Numbered from the stretch's first letter, positions 16,941 through 25,509 are shown. The stretch: 43,569 nucleotides of DNA from Schleiferiaceae bacterium (GCA_022565875.1 JAIULY010000002.1:1-43569), one strand, 5' to 3'. Numbers and translations are program-made. Notes: generated by a model from the letters alone, not told the origin.

Positions 16941-17576
16941 TTGATTTTAAACGACTCCTTTAACAAACAAGCCATCCTAGATTGGGAGAGTAGGTTTCGA
17001 GCTAATTTTTTTCATGCAGCTTTAGGCGTCAAGCCAGCAGTACTGATTGGGACTATAGATGAAAATAGCAATGCTAATTTGGCCATTTTCTCCTCCGCTT
17101 TTCACCTCGGCAGTAACCCACCCATATTTGGTTTTATGATGCGTCCCCCTGATGTTAGACGTGATACGCTGAATAATATCTTGAAAGCAGGAGAGTATAG
17201 TTTAAGTATCTTTCAGTCGGATGCCATAGACCAAGCTCACCAAACATCAGCCAAATACGAGCCCCATATCGATGAGTTTGACGCTGTTGGTTTAGATAAA
17301 GTTATTTGGGAAGGAGTGCCTATTCCTAAAGATAGTCCACTTTCCATGAAACTACAATTTTTAGAGGCTATTGATATCCATCACAATAAAACACAGCTTA
17401 TTTTGGGAGAAGTGGTTGCCGTTTATGCCAATGCACTGCAACTTACTGACGATGGCTTGATTTTGCACGAAGAAAACAATATTGTCGGAGTTTCTGGCTT
17501 AGATACCTATTACACTTCAAAAAAGGTAAAGCGACTGAGCTATGCAAGACCAAACGAAAACCCAAAAACACTTTAA
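16941..17576 (+). CDS. Flavin reductase-like FMN-binding protein, non-ATG start
   Basis: The 211-residue protein belongs to the flavin reductase/DIM6 group: 'KPAVLIGTIDENSNANLAIFSS', 'FHLGSNPPIFGFMMRPPDVRRDTLNNI', 'YSLSIF' and 'QAHQTSAKY'. There is no ATG before residue ~65, which is inside the conserved core. The only usable starts after the SDR stop are TTG at 16941 or an ATT next to it, and TTG is adopted here. The frame is the same as that of the SDR gene, separated only by a TAA and 12 bases. It probably binds FMN and may supply reduced flavin. The photolyase gene follows after ten bases. Confidence 0.85.
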   Translation: MILNDSFNKQAILDWESRFRANFFHAALGVKPAVLIGTIDENSNANLAIFSSAFHLGSNPPIFGFMMRPPDVRRDTLNNILKAGEYSLSIFQSDAIDQAHQTSAKYEPHIDEFDAVGLDKVIWEGVPIPKDSPLSMKLQFLEAIDIHHNKTQLILGEVVAVYANALQLTDDGLILHEENNIVGVSGLDTYYTSKKVKRLSYARPNENPKTL

Positions 17577-17586
17577 ATTGTAGTTT

Positions 17587-18882
17587 ATGCAAACAACTAT
17601 TTTTTGGTTTCGAAGAGATTTGCGACTGCACGACAACAAAGGGCTGTTTAAAGCACTAACAGAGGCAGGTAATGTTCAGCCTTTGTTTATTTTTGATAAA
17701 GATATTCTAGACAAACTTTCTGACACCGCCGATAAACGAGTTAGTTTTTTGCACGATACCATATCTAACTTGAAGCAAGAGCTCGAAAAAATGGGTAGTA
17801 CTCTTCTTGTAAAATACGGTAAGCCATTTGAGGTTTGGCAATCGCTTATTGATGAGCTGGATATTACAGCTGTTTACTTGAATAGAGATTACGAACCTTA
17901 CGCCCAAAATAGAGACAAAGCTATTTTTGATTTATTGGCAGAAAGGGACATAAAATGCTATGGGTCAAAAGATCACGTCATTTTTGAGAAATCAGAAGTC
18001 GTAAAAGATGATGGAAAACCCTATACGGTTTTCACACCCTACTCCAAAAAGTGGAAAAAGCTGTTAAGTGAGGCTGATTTAAAGGACTATCCCTCTGAAG
18101 AGCATTTACATAAGCTAAATATAATGGATGCCTCTGCTATGCCATCTCTCGAAGATATGGGATTTACTTATACTTCTTACGAAGCAGGCGCATTAACTCC
18201 CAGGGAGGAAGTTGTTACTAATTATCATTTGGATAGAGACTTGCCCTCTAAAAAGGGAACAACAAGAGTTTCCGTTTCATTGCGTTTTGGATTGAGTAGC
18301 ATTCGTCAGTTTGCAAAAAAGGGCAGTGCACTCAACGAAAAATGGTTAAATGAATTGATTTGGAGAGACTTTTATCAAATGATCATTTATCATTTTCCGC
18401 ATTCTGTAAAAAATTCATTTAAACCTGCCTATGATGCCATCGAATGGGAAAACGATGAAGTCACATTTCGGGCTTGGTGTGAGGGTAGAACGGGTTATCC
18501 CATTGTAGACGCTGGTATGCGCGAGCTCAACACCACCGGATTCATGCACAATAGGGTAAGAATGATTGTTGCCAGTTTTTTGACAAAACATTTATTAATA
18601 GACTGGCGCTGGGGGGAGGCCTACTTTGCAGAAAAATTGATGGATTTTGAGCTCGCATCCAATGTAGGGGGGTGGCAATGGGCGGCTAGTAGTGGTTGTG
18701 ATGCTGCACCATATTTTCGTGTATTTAACCCCTATTTGCAGCAAGATAAATTTGACAAAGACTACGAATACGTTAAAAAGTGGGTCCCCGAATTCCAATC
18801 AAGTCAATATCCTGCACCAATAATAGAGCATAAATACGCGCGTGAACGAGTGCTAAAGCGCTTCAAAGATGCACTTGGCTAA
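17587..18882 (+). CDS. phrB: Deoxyribodipyrimidine photolyase (cryptochrome/photolyase family)
   Basis: The 431-residue FAD enzyme repairs cyclobutane pyrimidine dimers using blue light. It has the N-terminal antenna domain ('TIFWFRRDLRLHDN'), the FAD-binding 'RVSVSLRFGLSSIRQ', 'ELIWRDFYQMIIYHFP', 'GRTGYPIVDAGMRELNTTGFMHNRVRMIVASFLTKHLLIDWR' and 'ASNVGGWQWAASSGCDAAPYFRVFNP', including the electron-transfer tryptophans and the 'GCDAAPYFR' segment. The length is slightly below that of E. coli PhrB. It is the last gene of the 50-residue ORF/SDR/flavin reductase operon. Confidence 0.95.
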   Translation: MQTTIFWFRRDLRLHDNKGLFKALTEAGNVQPLFIFDKDILDKLSDTADKRVSFLHDTISNLKQELEKMGSTLLVKYGKPFEVWQSLIDELDITAVYLNRDYEPYAQNRDKAIFDLLAERDIKCYGSKDHVIFEKSEVVKDDGKPYTVFTPYSKKWKKLLSEADLKDYPSEEHLHKLNIMDASAMPSLEDMGFTYTSYEAGALTPREEVVTNYHLDRDLPSKKGTTRVSVSLRFGLSSIRQFAKKGSALNEKWLNELIWRDFYQMIIYHFPHSVKNSFKPAYDAIEWENDEVTFRAWCEGRTGYPIVDAGMRELNTTGFMHNRVRMIVASFLTKHLLIDWRWGEAYFAEKLMDFELASNVGGWQWAASSGCDAAPYFRVFNPYLQQDKFDKDYEYVKKWVPEFQSSQYPAPIIEHKYARERVLKRFKDALG

Positions 18883-18886
18883 TAGG

Positions 18887-18903
18887 TGCTTTTGATAAAA
18901 GCA
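18887..18903. terminator. Weak hairpin after photolyase gene
   Basis: TGCTTTT, a three-base loop and AAAAGCA form a perfect seven-base stem just after the photolyase stop. The stem is AT-rich and the following T-run is short, so termination would be partial. Confidence 0.35.
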
Positions 18904-18912
18904 ATTTAGTTG

Positions 18913-18943
18913 TTCGTCACAAGCTATTCATTAATTATCTTTG
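18913..18943 (+). promoter_or_regulatory. Promoter of the def gene cluster
   Basis: TATCTTTG at 18936-18943 is a perfect TAnnTTTG. TTCG at 18913-18916, one mismatch from TTTG, is exactly 19 bases upstream. The leader before the def ATG would be ~20 bases. Confidence 0.6.
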
Positions 18944-18970
18944 CACCACTAAAAGCAAGAAATACGAGTA

Positions 18971-19540
18971 ATGATATATCCTATAGTAGCCTACGGCGAT
19001 CCTGTATTAAAGAAAAAAGCAAGCCCTATTGACAAGGATTTTGAAGGCCTGAGCCAATTAATCGAAGATATGTATGAGACCATGGAAAATGCTCATGGTG
19101 TCGGCCTTGCAGCGCCACAAATTGGCAAAGCTATTCGGATTTTTATTGTTGATGCCTCTCCTTTTGCTGAAGAAGGTGAGCCGGATTACGAGGTGCTGAA
19201 AGATTTTAAAAAAACCTTTATCAATGCACAAATCATTGAAGAGGTTGGAGAGCCTTGGGCCTTCAACGAAGGCTGTTTGAGTATTCCTGAAATTAGAGAG
19301 GATGTATTTAGAAAACCGAAAGTTACTATACGCTACTTCGATGAAAACTTCAATGAATTTAATGAAACATTCGAAGGATTGCCAGCTCGCATTATTCAAC
19401 ATGAATACGATCACATCGAGGGCATTTTGTTTACGGATAGATTGTCTACTTTAAGAAAGCGATTGCTTAAAGGAAAGTTGAGCAATATCTCCAAAGGAAA
19501 AATAGTTGCCGATTACAGAATGCGTTTCCCATTAAAATAA
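18971..19540 (+). CDS. def: Peptide deformylase
   Basis: The 189-residue metalloenzyme removes the formyl group from nascent N-terminal methionine. All three motifs are present: 'GVGLAAPQIG' (residues 43-52), 'EGCLSIPEI' with ligand Cys102, and 'QHEYDHIEG' with ligands His144 and His148 and catalytic Glu145. An insertion of ~15 residues ('FAEEGEPDYEVLKDFKKT') between motifs 1 and 2 is typical of Bacteroidota deformylases. It starts a rightward cluster with a lipoprotein gene 17 bases on. Confidence 0.96.
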   Translation: MIYPIVAYGDPVLKKKASPIDKDFEGLSQLIEDMYETMENAHGVGLAAPQIGKAIRIFIVDASPFAEEGEPDYEVLKDFKKTFINAQIIEEVGEPWAFNEGCLSIPEIREDVFRKPKVTIRYFDENFNEFNETFEGLPARIIQHEYDHIEGILFTDRLSTLRKRLLKGKLSNISKGKIVADYRMRFPLK

Positions 19541-19557
19541 TAGTTCAAATTAAATTC

Positions 19558-20127
19558 ATGCTAACTAAAACAGTTAAGTGCCTTGTATTAATAGCTGTAA
19601 TGACATTGCACGGCTGCAACAGTGCAGGTGATCACGATTCAAGCACATCAAGGCCTAAAGCATCTGAAACCTTAACGTATCTAACTGAACTGGAGGAAAC
19701 CCTCAATCAATCGCTTGAAGAAATGAACACCCCCTTTGCAGATAGTGTTGCTGAGGCCTTCACAAATTTTTCAAGAAATTATCCTGAACACGAACAAGCA
19801 CCAATGTTTTTATTTAAAGCTGCAGAAATTCGCGTGAATCAAACAGGGAAGGCACTTTTTGGGGTTGTGTTGTTTCAAGAATTAATTGAGCGCTTCCCTG
19901 AGAGCAAACTCGCTCCTAACGCATTGTTTATGATCCCAATGACCTTTGATGCCGTGTTGGGAGATGACACGAGAGCCTTAAAAGGATATCGAGAGTTTTT
20001 GAATCAATATCCCGATCATGAATTCGCTAGCGAAGCAAGAAATTTACTTCATCTTATAGAAAGTAGCCCGGACGATTTGTCCAAAGTAAAAGAATGGTTG
20101 AAAAATGCTGATAGCCTAACTAACTAG
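19558..20127 (+). CDS. TPR-like lipoprotein
   Basis: The 189-residue predicted lipoprotein has signal 'CLVLIAVMTLHGC' with lipobox LHGC (Cys20). The mature part is helical, with three TPR-like repeats ('FADSVAEAFTNFSRNYPEHEQAPMFLFKAAEI', 'ALFGVVLFQELIERFPESKLAPNALF', 'ALKGYREFLNQYPDHEFASEARNLL'), as in BamD/YbgF-type outer-membrane adaptors. It is too short for a full BamD. It probably faces the periplasm and binds other envelope proteins. It lies between def and a DUF5606 gene. Confidence 0.8.
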   Translation: MLTKTVKCLVLIAVMTLHGCNSAGDHDSSTSRPKASETLTYLTELEETLNQSLEEMNTPFADSVAEAFTNFSRNYPEHEQAPMFLFKAAEIRVNQTGKALFGVVLFQELIERFPESKLAPNALFMIPMTFDAVLGDDTRALKGYREFLNQYPDHEFASEARNLLHLIESSPDDLSKVKEWLKNADSLTN

Positions 20128-20184
20128 CTATTAGCATTAAAACACATATTTTATCCCCTTAATCACTAATTAAAAATTAACTTT

Positions 20185-20646
20185 ATGAGCGTAATGAACG
20201 TTGAGTCTATCTTGGCAGTAACTGGGAAGTCTGAATTATTTAAAATGGTTGCTAGAGGACGTAATGGTTTGATTGCAGAAACTTTAGACGGTTCAAAAAA
20301 GATGCCTATCGGTGCACATCAAGGAGTAAGTGCCTTATCAGAAATAGCCATTTACACGTATGAGAAAGAAGTGCCTTTGAAGGAAATTTTAGGAGCAATT
20401 TATGCAAAGTTTAGTGGTGAAAAAGCACTTTCGCCCAAAGATTCGGCCGACACACTAAAGAAAACTTTTGCAGAGGTTTTACCAGACTATGATGCAGAGA
20501 GAGTTTATGTTTCGGACATTAAAAAGGTTTTTGGATGGTATAATCAGCTAATCGCAGCTGGCTATGGATTGGAGGCAGCCCAAGAAGAAGAACAAAGTGA
20601 AACGGTTACCGAAGATTCAGCAACAGACGAGACTAAGGCCTCATAG
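20185..20646 (+). CDS. DUF5606 family protein
   Basis: The 153-residue cytoplasmic protein has the Bacteroidota-specific pattern 'ILAVTGKSELFKMVARGRNGLIAETL' and 'VSALSEIAIYTYEKEVPLKEIL', then 'DYDAERVYVSDIKKVFGWYNQLIAAG'. The C-terminal 15 residues are an acidic, low-complexity tail. The N-terminal half resembles a small beta-barrel, which suggests nucleic-acid or protein binding, but the function is unknown. It is followed after two bases by mazG, so the two are co-translated. Confidence 0.85.
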   Translation: MSVMNVESILAVTGKSELFKMVARGRNGLIAETLDGSKKMPIGAHQGVSALSEIAIYTYEKEVPLKEILGAIYAKFSGEKALSPKDSADTLKKTFAEVLPDYDAERVYVSDIKKVFGWYNQLIAAGYGLEAAQEEEQSETVTEDSATDETKAS

Positions 20647-20648
20647 GA

Positions 20649-21422
20649 ATGCATTCTAAAAAAGAAAAGTTAGCGGCATTTGGTAAGCTGTTGGATATCA
20701 TGGACGATCTTAGGGAAAAATGTCCCTGGGATCAAAAACAGACCATGGAATCTCTGAGCTATCTCACTGTAGAAGAGACCTACGAGCTTACGGATGCCAT
20801 CAGTGAAGGTAATTTAGAAGAGGTGAAAAAAGAAATTGGAGACCTCATGCTTCACATGGTTTTTTATTCAAAAATCGGTAGCGAGAAACAAGCTTTTGAT
20901 ATTGCTGACGTATTGAATGGCATTTGCGAAAAATTAATATACAGACATCCACATATTTATGGGGATGTCACCGTATCTAGCGAGGCGGAAGTTAAAGCAA
21001 ATTGGGAAGCCTTAAAATTAAAAGAAGGTAAGAAGTCTGTTCTGGAGGGTGTCCCAAAATCATTGCCTGCATTGGTAAAAGCCATCCGAATACAAGAGAA
21101 AGCTAAAGGTGTAGGGTTTGATTGGGATAAGCCCGAAGATGTATGGTCTAAAGTTCGTGAAGAGCTGCAGGAGTTTGAACAGGCTATGCAAAATCAAAAT
21201 ACCGAGGAAGCTGAAAATGAATTCGGTGATCTGCTTTTTTCATTAATTAATTTTGCACGTTTCAAAAACATCCATCCAGAAACTGCTTTAGAAAAAACGA
21301 ATAAAAAGTTTATTAAACGCTTTCAATACATTGAAAAAAAGGCCAATAGTCAAAATAAAAACATCCAGGATTTAACCCTAGCGGAAATGGACGTGTTCTG
21401 GAATGAAGCAAAACGTCAATAA
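20649..21422 (+). CDS. mazG: Nucleoside triphosphate pyrophosphohydrolase MazG
   Basis: The 257-residue protein contains two MazG domains in tandem. The first has 'LREKCPWDQKQTMESLSYLTVEETYELTDAI' and 'EIGDLMLHMVFYSKI'. The second has 'FDWDKPEDVWSKVREELQEFEQAM' and 'ENEFGDLLFSLINFARF'. The EExxE and ExxD metal sites are present in both. It hydrolyses NTPs, including non-canonical ones, to NMP and pyrophosphate. Its 3' end overlaps the convergent outer-membrane gene by seven bases. Confidence 0.95.
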   Translation: MHSKKEKLAAFGKLLDIMDDLREKCPWDQKQTMESLSYLTVEETYELTDAISEGNLEEVKKEIGDLMLHMVFYSKIGSEKQAFDIADVLNGICEKLIYRHPHIYGDVTVSSEAEVKANWEALKLKEGKKSVLEGVPKSLPALVKAIRIQEKAKGVGFDWDKPEDVWSKVREELQEFEQAMQNQNTEEAENEFGDLLFSLINFARFKNIHPETALEKTNKKFIKRFQYIEKKANSQNKNIQDLTLAEMDVFWNEAKRQ

Positions 21423-22066
21423 AACAATCCAATGGAGTATACAAAGCGAATGCCGCCTATTTTGTCAACCGTTCTGTCTTCATCATATAATACATCCCAA
21501 TCATCGCGATTTGAGAAAAGTAAAATGGCTTCTATTGAAACGCTCTGATTTTGAGTTATTTGATAGCGAATACCTGGAATTGCCACCATGGCAAAACTAA
21601 CCCCTCGAGTTTGAGTAATTGGAAAATTGACAACGCCTTCGGGATTTGAAACACTAGCGGCAAATCGAAAGGCACCAACGCCAGCTTTAACGTAAGGTTT
21701 TAACTTTAGACTGGTGTAACCGAAAAAAGTGTGTCGAATTTGCAGGCTAACTACTTGACCGCGACCCTGAACTTGCCAACCGCGGTGTGGATTTTTGTGG
21801 TTGAAGTCGCTTGCAAAATAGCTAAGTGTATTCGCCTCGAATCCAATAGATTGTTCGGGGTTGAGGACACGAAAATAGGAAGCACTAAACTGACCTCTTG
21901 CTTCTAAAAACAAGGTGTTTATAGTACTTTGGTTTGCTATATCCCCAGATATGTTGGCAGTGCCTAAAGACATCCCGATTTCGTTGTGGCGGTAAAAGGG
22001 CTGACTAAAGCAGGTAATAAAAAACATTCCAAGAACAAAAAGTAATAATGCCTTTTTTATTCTCAT
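21416..22066 (-). CDS. Outer-membrane beta-barrel protein
   Basis: The 216-residue product is given from the inner ATG, which begins directly at a signal peptide ('MRIKKALLLFVLGMFFITCFSQ'); an ATG 24 bases upstream is disfavoured because the -7 element lies against it. The mature part shows alternating hydrophobic strands separated by turns ('NEIGMSLGTANISGD', 'SIGFEANTLSYFAS', 'LKLKPYVKAGVGAFRFAA') and ends in a strand with terminal aromatic residue ('FVYSIGLFY'), the signal for BAM insertion. It resembles DUF6089-like eight-strand barrels. The function is unknown. Confidence 0.8.
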   Translation of the reverse strand: MRIKKALLLFVLGMFFITCFSQPFYRHNEIGMSLGTANISGDIANQSTINTLFLEARGQFSASYFRVLNPEQSIGFEANTLSYFASDFNHKNPHRGWQVQGRGQVVSLQIRHTFFGYTSLKLKPYVKAGVGAFRFAASVSNPEGVVNFPITQTRGVSFAMVAIPGIRYQITQNQSVSIEAILLFSNRDDWDVLYDEDRTVDKIGGIRFVYSIGLFY

Positions 22067-22087
22067 TTTTCGTTGTTGTGTGTTGAA

Positions 22088-22095
22088 CAAAATTA
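22088..22095 (-). promoter_or_regulatory. -7 element of the barrel gene
   Basis: TAATTTTG on the minus strand matches TAnnTTTG exactly, 21 bases before the ATG at 22066. No -33 match was found. Confidence 0.4.
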
Positions 22096-22159
22096 ATCTA
22101 ATTTAGCTTAACTCGATAAAAATTTATTTTTTCATCGATAATTTTTTACATCAAGCAAG

Positions 22160-23230
22160 ATGAACTTTGAACTCCATACCCACTTTGTAATTGACGCTAA
22201 ACGCTTTACTACAGCAGAATTTCTATCAGAATACTTTCTTGAATCAAGCTTTGAGTTTCAGATACAGCAGTTTGTACAAGAATGGCTCTGTGATGATTTT
22301 CAAATAGAAGCTCAAACTTCAGGCACAACTGGCGCCCCAAAACGTGTTTTACTTTCAAAAGCAGCCATGAAGGCGAGCGCCAAAAAAACAGCGTCTATCT
22401 TTCAATTGCATGCTGGAAGCACAGCTTTATTGGCTATGCCGATCCATTACATCGCGGGGAAAATGCAGATTGTTAGAGCCCTTGTCAATCAATGGGATTT
22501 AATTATTCAAACACCATCTTCAAAGCCATTGGAAAACGTTACACATCCCGTTGATTTTGTTCCTTTAGTACCAAATCAAGTAGTAGATCAAATTAGTTTT
22601 TTGAAAAATGTAAAAATACTTTTAATAGGGGGTGCCCCGATTTCTAAATTGTTGTGGGAACAATTGGTTGCGCTAAGAAATCAGCTGGAAATTTCTATCT
22701 TTCAATCTTTTGGCGCAACGGAGACCGTATCTCATATTGCCATTCGTGAAGTTGCAGGAGATTTCGACAGTACCTTTTATCGTTGTCTTCCTGGAGTGAC
22801 TGTAGAAACAAGTACTAGCGGGACTTTAACTATTCTAGCACCTCAGTTGACAGGGGTACCTGTTTTATTTACAAATGATTATGTCACAATACAATCTTCA
22901 ACTTCTTTTAAATGGTTGGGAAGAAAGGATTTCGCCATTAATAGTGCGGGTATAAAAATTCATCCTGAAATAGAAGAATTAAAGTTAATTGATCAAATTC
23001 CACTTCCTTTTGTAATCATTGGCATTCCTGATGCTGTTCTCTTTGAAAAAGTTGTGTTGGTATTGGAGGGCGCAACCGAAATCCCAAGAAATATTTATAG
23101 TCATTTTGAAAAATTAGAGCGCCACAAACGGCCTAAGGCAGTTTATGTTCTGGAAACCTTTCCGCGCACCGAAACAGGAAAGATAAAGCGACTTGAGGTA
23201 CGTCGTTTGGTAGAAAATCTCAAATCATAA
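22160..23230 (+). CDS. menE: o-Succinylbenzoate-CoA ligase-like AMP-binding enzyme
   Basis: The 356-residue ANL-superfamily protein has the P-loop 'TSGTTGAPK' at residues 53-61, 'LLAMPIHYIAGKMQIVRAL', 'FQSFGATETVSHIAIRE', the hinge 'WLGRKDFAINSAGIKIHP' and the C-terminal 'FPRTETGKIKRLEVRRL' with catalytic lysine. It is much shorter than the usual 450-500 residues because the N-terminal region is reduced, which is the form MenE takes in Bacteroidota. It activates o-succinylbenzoate with ATP and CoA in menaquinone synthesis. No other men gene is in the window, so the substrate is inferred. Confidence 0.83.
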   Translation: MNFELHTHFVIDAKRFTTAEFLSEYFLESSFEFQIQQFVQEWLCDDFQIEAQTSGTTGAPKRVLLSKAAMKASAKKTASIFQLHAGSTALLAMPIHYIAGKMQIVRALVNQWDLIIQTPSSKPLENVTHPVDFVPLVPNQVVDQISFLKNVKILLIGGAPISKLLWEQLVALRNQLEISIFQSFGATETVSHIAIREVAGDFDSTFYRCLPGVTVETSTSGTLTILAPQLTGVPVLFTNDYVTIQSSTSFKWLGRKDFAINSAGIKIHPEIEELKLIDQIPLPFVIIGIPDAVLFEKVVLVLEGATEIPRNIYSHFEKLERHKRPKAVYVLETFPRTETGKIKRLEVRRLVENLKS

Positions 23231-23272
23231 AGGACATTCGCCATAAAGCCAATTTACCAAAAGTGGTAGGAT

Positions 23273-24019
23273 TTAGTGCAGCACACTAAACCAAGCAATA
23301 ATACCTGCTGTAATTATTGTTAGAAGTTTTTTTAAGTTAAAACGGTGATCTTGCTCGGCCTCAAATAAAATTGTTGTGGAAATGTGAAAAAATATACCAA
23401 TAACAAAAGCTGTTATGTGATTGGAGTAATGAAGCGCCACATGGAGTGAATTGCCCAAAATAGCAGCCAGTGGGGCCAAGAGAGCAAAAATTAGCATGAT
23501 GATTAGGGCAATTTTTTTTCCAATATTCAGTTGCAACATCATAATATACAAAACGATAGAAACAGGGATTTTATGAACAACAATTCCAAGTAAAAGTGAT
23601 CGAGATGAGACATCATCTGCTTGAACAAAAAGTGGAATACCTTCAAAAAAAGCATGTAAAAAAAGGCCAAGCAACGCAGAGTAGGGGACTATGCCTTTTT
23701 TGAATTGCTTACCGTGCATGTGTCCGTGTTCTATCCCACTCGAAAGCCATTCGAGTAAAATTTGAAAAATAAACCCTAGCAAAATCATCAATCCAATGCT
23801 GTGGTCATGTTGCAAAAGGGCTTCTCCTTCGTGGTGATGGTGATGACCACCGGTGAATACCTCTGGCAATAGGTGCAAAAATGAAATGGATAGTAAAAAA
23901 GCCCCACTAAAAGCAGTTAATAGCTTTAAATTTGGTTGATTACTTTGTGGACGAAACAGTTCGACAATGGCAACACCAATTACCACCGAAGCGATGAGGA
24001 GTATTATTTTTAACGTCAT
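23273..24019 (-). CDS. ZIP-family divalent metal transporter
   Basis: The 248-residue membrane protein has about seven to eight hydrophobic helices. Metal-binding features are a histidine-rich loop ('GGHHHHHEGE', 'QHDH', 'EHGHMHGK'), 'LLGLFLHAFFEGIPLF' in helix IV and 'GIVVHKIPVSIVLY' in helix V, the HxxxE/HK signatures of ZIP zinc/iron importers. Polarity of transport is toward the cytoplasm. The start overlaps the stop of the methyltransferase gene by four bases, so the two are one operon. Confidence 0.9.
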   Translation of the reverse strand: MTLKIILLIASVVIGVAIVELFRPQSNQPNLKLLTAFSGAFLLSISFLHLLPEVFTGGHHHHHEGEALLQHDHSIGLMILLGFIFQILLEWLSSGIEHGHMHGKQFKKGIVPYSALLGLFLHAFFEGIPLFVQADDVSSRSLLLGIVVHKIPVSIVLYIMMLQLNIGKKIALIIMLIFALLAPLAAILGNSLHVALHYSNHITAFVIGIFFHISTTILFEAEQDHRFNLKKLLTIITAGIIAWFSVLH

Positions 24020-24750
24020 TTCTTTACCACTAAAATTAATCGTTCAGATGTTTTTTCATCAAAGGGATGTAGTGAAAAATTACCAAAAACATTTTCAATT
24101 TGAAAGTCTATGGTATTGAAAAAGGCTGTAAAATCAGCCAAGGTTAATCCCATAACTTTTTCCTCAAAAAAATAAACGTCGGTTTTATCTTTTACTATTA
24201 TCTGCTTTACAATAAAGCCTGCATCCCAAAAGCGTTTAATAAAAAACTGTACACCATCAATTTCCTTTGATTCCTGGGGCACAAGCTGTTGTTTGATTTT
24301 TGTGCTATTTAAAAAGTCAATTACAAAAGTGCCACCTGTATTGAGGCTATCGTAGACGTGCTGCAAGGCAGTTTGGTGGTTTTGTTTAGAAGGAAAATAA
24401 CCAAAGCTGGTAAACAAATTGAACACTGCATCAAATTTTTTATTGCCAAAGGGCTGCAACATATCTTTTATTTCAAAATGCAGCAGTGAATTTTCAAACT
24501 TTTTGGCCTTGTCAATATTGTTGGGTGATAAGTCATATCCTGTAACAGCATACCCATGTGAAGCTATGTGTTTGGCATGGCGTCCTGTCCCACAGGCTAA
24601 ATCCAAAATTTTTGCAGATTTTGGCAGCTGTAAAAAGTTTATAAGTGCGTTAATGTTATTCTCAGCTTCGGTTATATCTCGGTGTCGGTATAATAAATGG
24701 TAGTAATCTGTATCGAACCATGTTTGATACCATTCTTCTTTTTGCATCAC
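24016..24750 (-). CDS. Class I SAM-dependent methyltransferase
   Basis: The 244-residue soluble protein has SAM motif I 'ILDLACGTGRHAKHIASHGYAVTGYDLS', acidic residue 'D' after beta-2, 'DMLQPFGNKKFDAVFNLFTSFGYF' (motif IV/post-IV) and 'LNTGGTFVIDFLN' (motif V-VI). The substrate is not evident; related small-molecule methyltransferases are common. It overlaps the downstream ZIP transporter by four bases. Confidence 0.9.
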   Translation of the reverse strand: MMQKEEWYQTWFDTDYYHLLYRHRDITEAENNINALINFLQLPKSAKILDLACGTGRHAKHIASHGYAVTGYDLSPNNIDKAKKFENSLLHFEIKDMLQPFGNKKFDAVFNLFTSFGYFPSKQNHQTALQHVYDSLNTGGTFVIDFLNSTKIKQQLVPQESKEIDGVQFFIKRFWDAGFIVKQIIVKDKTDVYFFEEKVMGLTLADFTAFFNTIDFQIENVFGNFSLHPFDEKTSERLILVVKK

Positions 24751-24764
24751 TGTTTCATTTTGCG

Positions 24765-24772
24765 CAAAAATA
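24765..24772 (-). promoter_or_regulatory. -7 element of the methyltransferase-ZIP operon
   Basis: TATTTTTG on the minus strand matches TAnnTTTG and is 14 bases before the ATG. No -33 match was seen. Confidence 0.4.
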
Positions 24773-24903
24773 AGTTAAAATTCCCCCGATTGATCTATTC
24801 TTTAAAAATGATTTTACGACTAGTCATATACAAACAACGATTTAATCTTCAGGCTTTTTGACAACTATTTTAAGAAAATGAAAATAGAGCTGATGCCAAT
24901 AAA

Positions 24904-25509
24904 CTATTCTTGAAGTAAAATATGTACGCGCACATCTTGTGGGGCAGGTTCTTGTCCGCCAAAATAAGGGTAGAGCCAATAGCTAATCCCATCACTACAA
25001 TGGCGACTGAATTGGACGGATTTGGTTTCTTGGGTAGTAATTACATATGAATTAAGAGTGCGATAAACAGTTGCTGAAACAGTATCATTGACTTGAATGG
25101 TATCAACAATATTCCAAGTTCTTACGCCATCAATATATACATAACCAGCTAATTCGATTCCAACATTTTCATTCCATCGCCAAACAAGCCTAGCACTGTT
25201 GCTGTGGTGATGAGTACCACAATCACTAAAGCCCAAAACTTTACTCCAGCTCAATTGGTGCTGTGGGTCAATAGTTTGATAGATGGCGGTTTCGTCAAAT
25301 GTCATTTTAAATGCGAGTGTGTCTTTCGTGAAAAGTTGAAAATTTGATTCATTTGCCGAATGGTTTCCTGCATCAATATGATAGGTTTGCCAAGAAGGTG
25401 TTTCAGAGGGAGGTATTACAGGTGGTGTTGGAGTGGCTAGTCCCGTATCATCATCACAGGCTAAAACTGTAAAAAAACTGACAGCAAATAGTAGATACTT
25501 TCCCTTCAT
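24904..25509 (-). CDS. Surface lipoprotein of unknown function
   Basis: The 201-residue product is given from the inner ATG, which starts the signal 'MKGKYLLFAVSFFTVLAC'; an upstream ATG 30 bases away lacks a signal-like start. The lipobox is VLAC (Cys18), followed by DDD, an acidic run of the kind that marks surface export of lipoproteins in Bacteroidota. A Pro-rich linker ('PTPPVIPPSETP') leads to a ~165-residue all-beta domain with several His and two later Cys ('FSDCGTHHHSN', 'RHCSDGISYW'). No family was recognised. It lies 60 bases downstream of the K+ channel gene on the same strand. Confidence 0.75.
   Translation of the reverse strand: MKGKYLLFAVSFFTVLACDDDTGLATPTPPVIPPSETPSWQTYHIDAGNHSANESNFQLFTKDTLAFKMTFDETAIYQTIDPQHQLSWSKVLGFSDCGTHHHSNSARLVWRWNENVGIELAGYVYIDGVRTWNIVDTIQVNDTVSATVYRTLNSYVITTQETKSVQFSRHCSDGISYWLYPYFGGQEPAPQDVRVHILLQE

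Noticed and set aside
23273-24019. His-rich run that could look like an engineered tag
   Set aside because: The run is inside a ZIP transporter loop, where histidine-rich metal-binding segments are usual.
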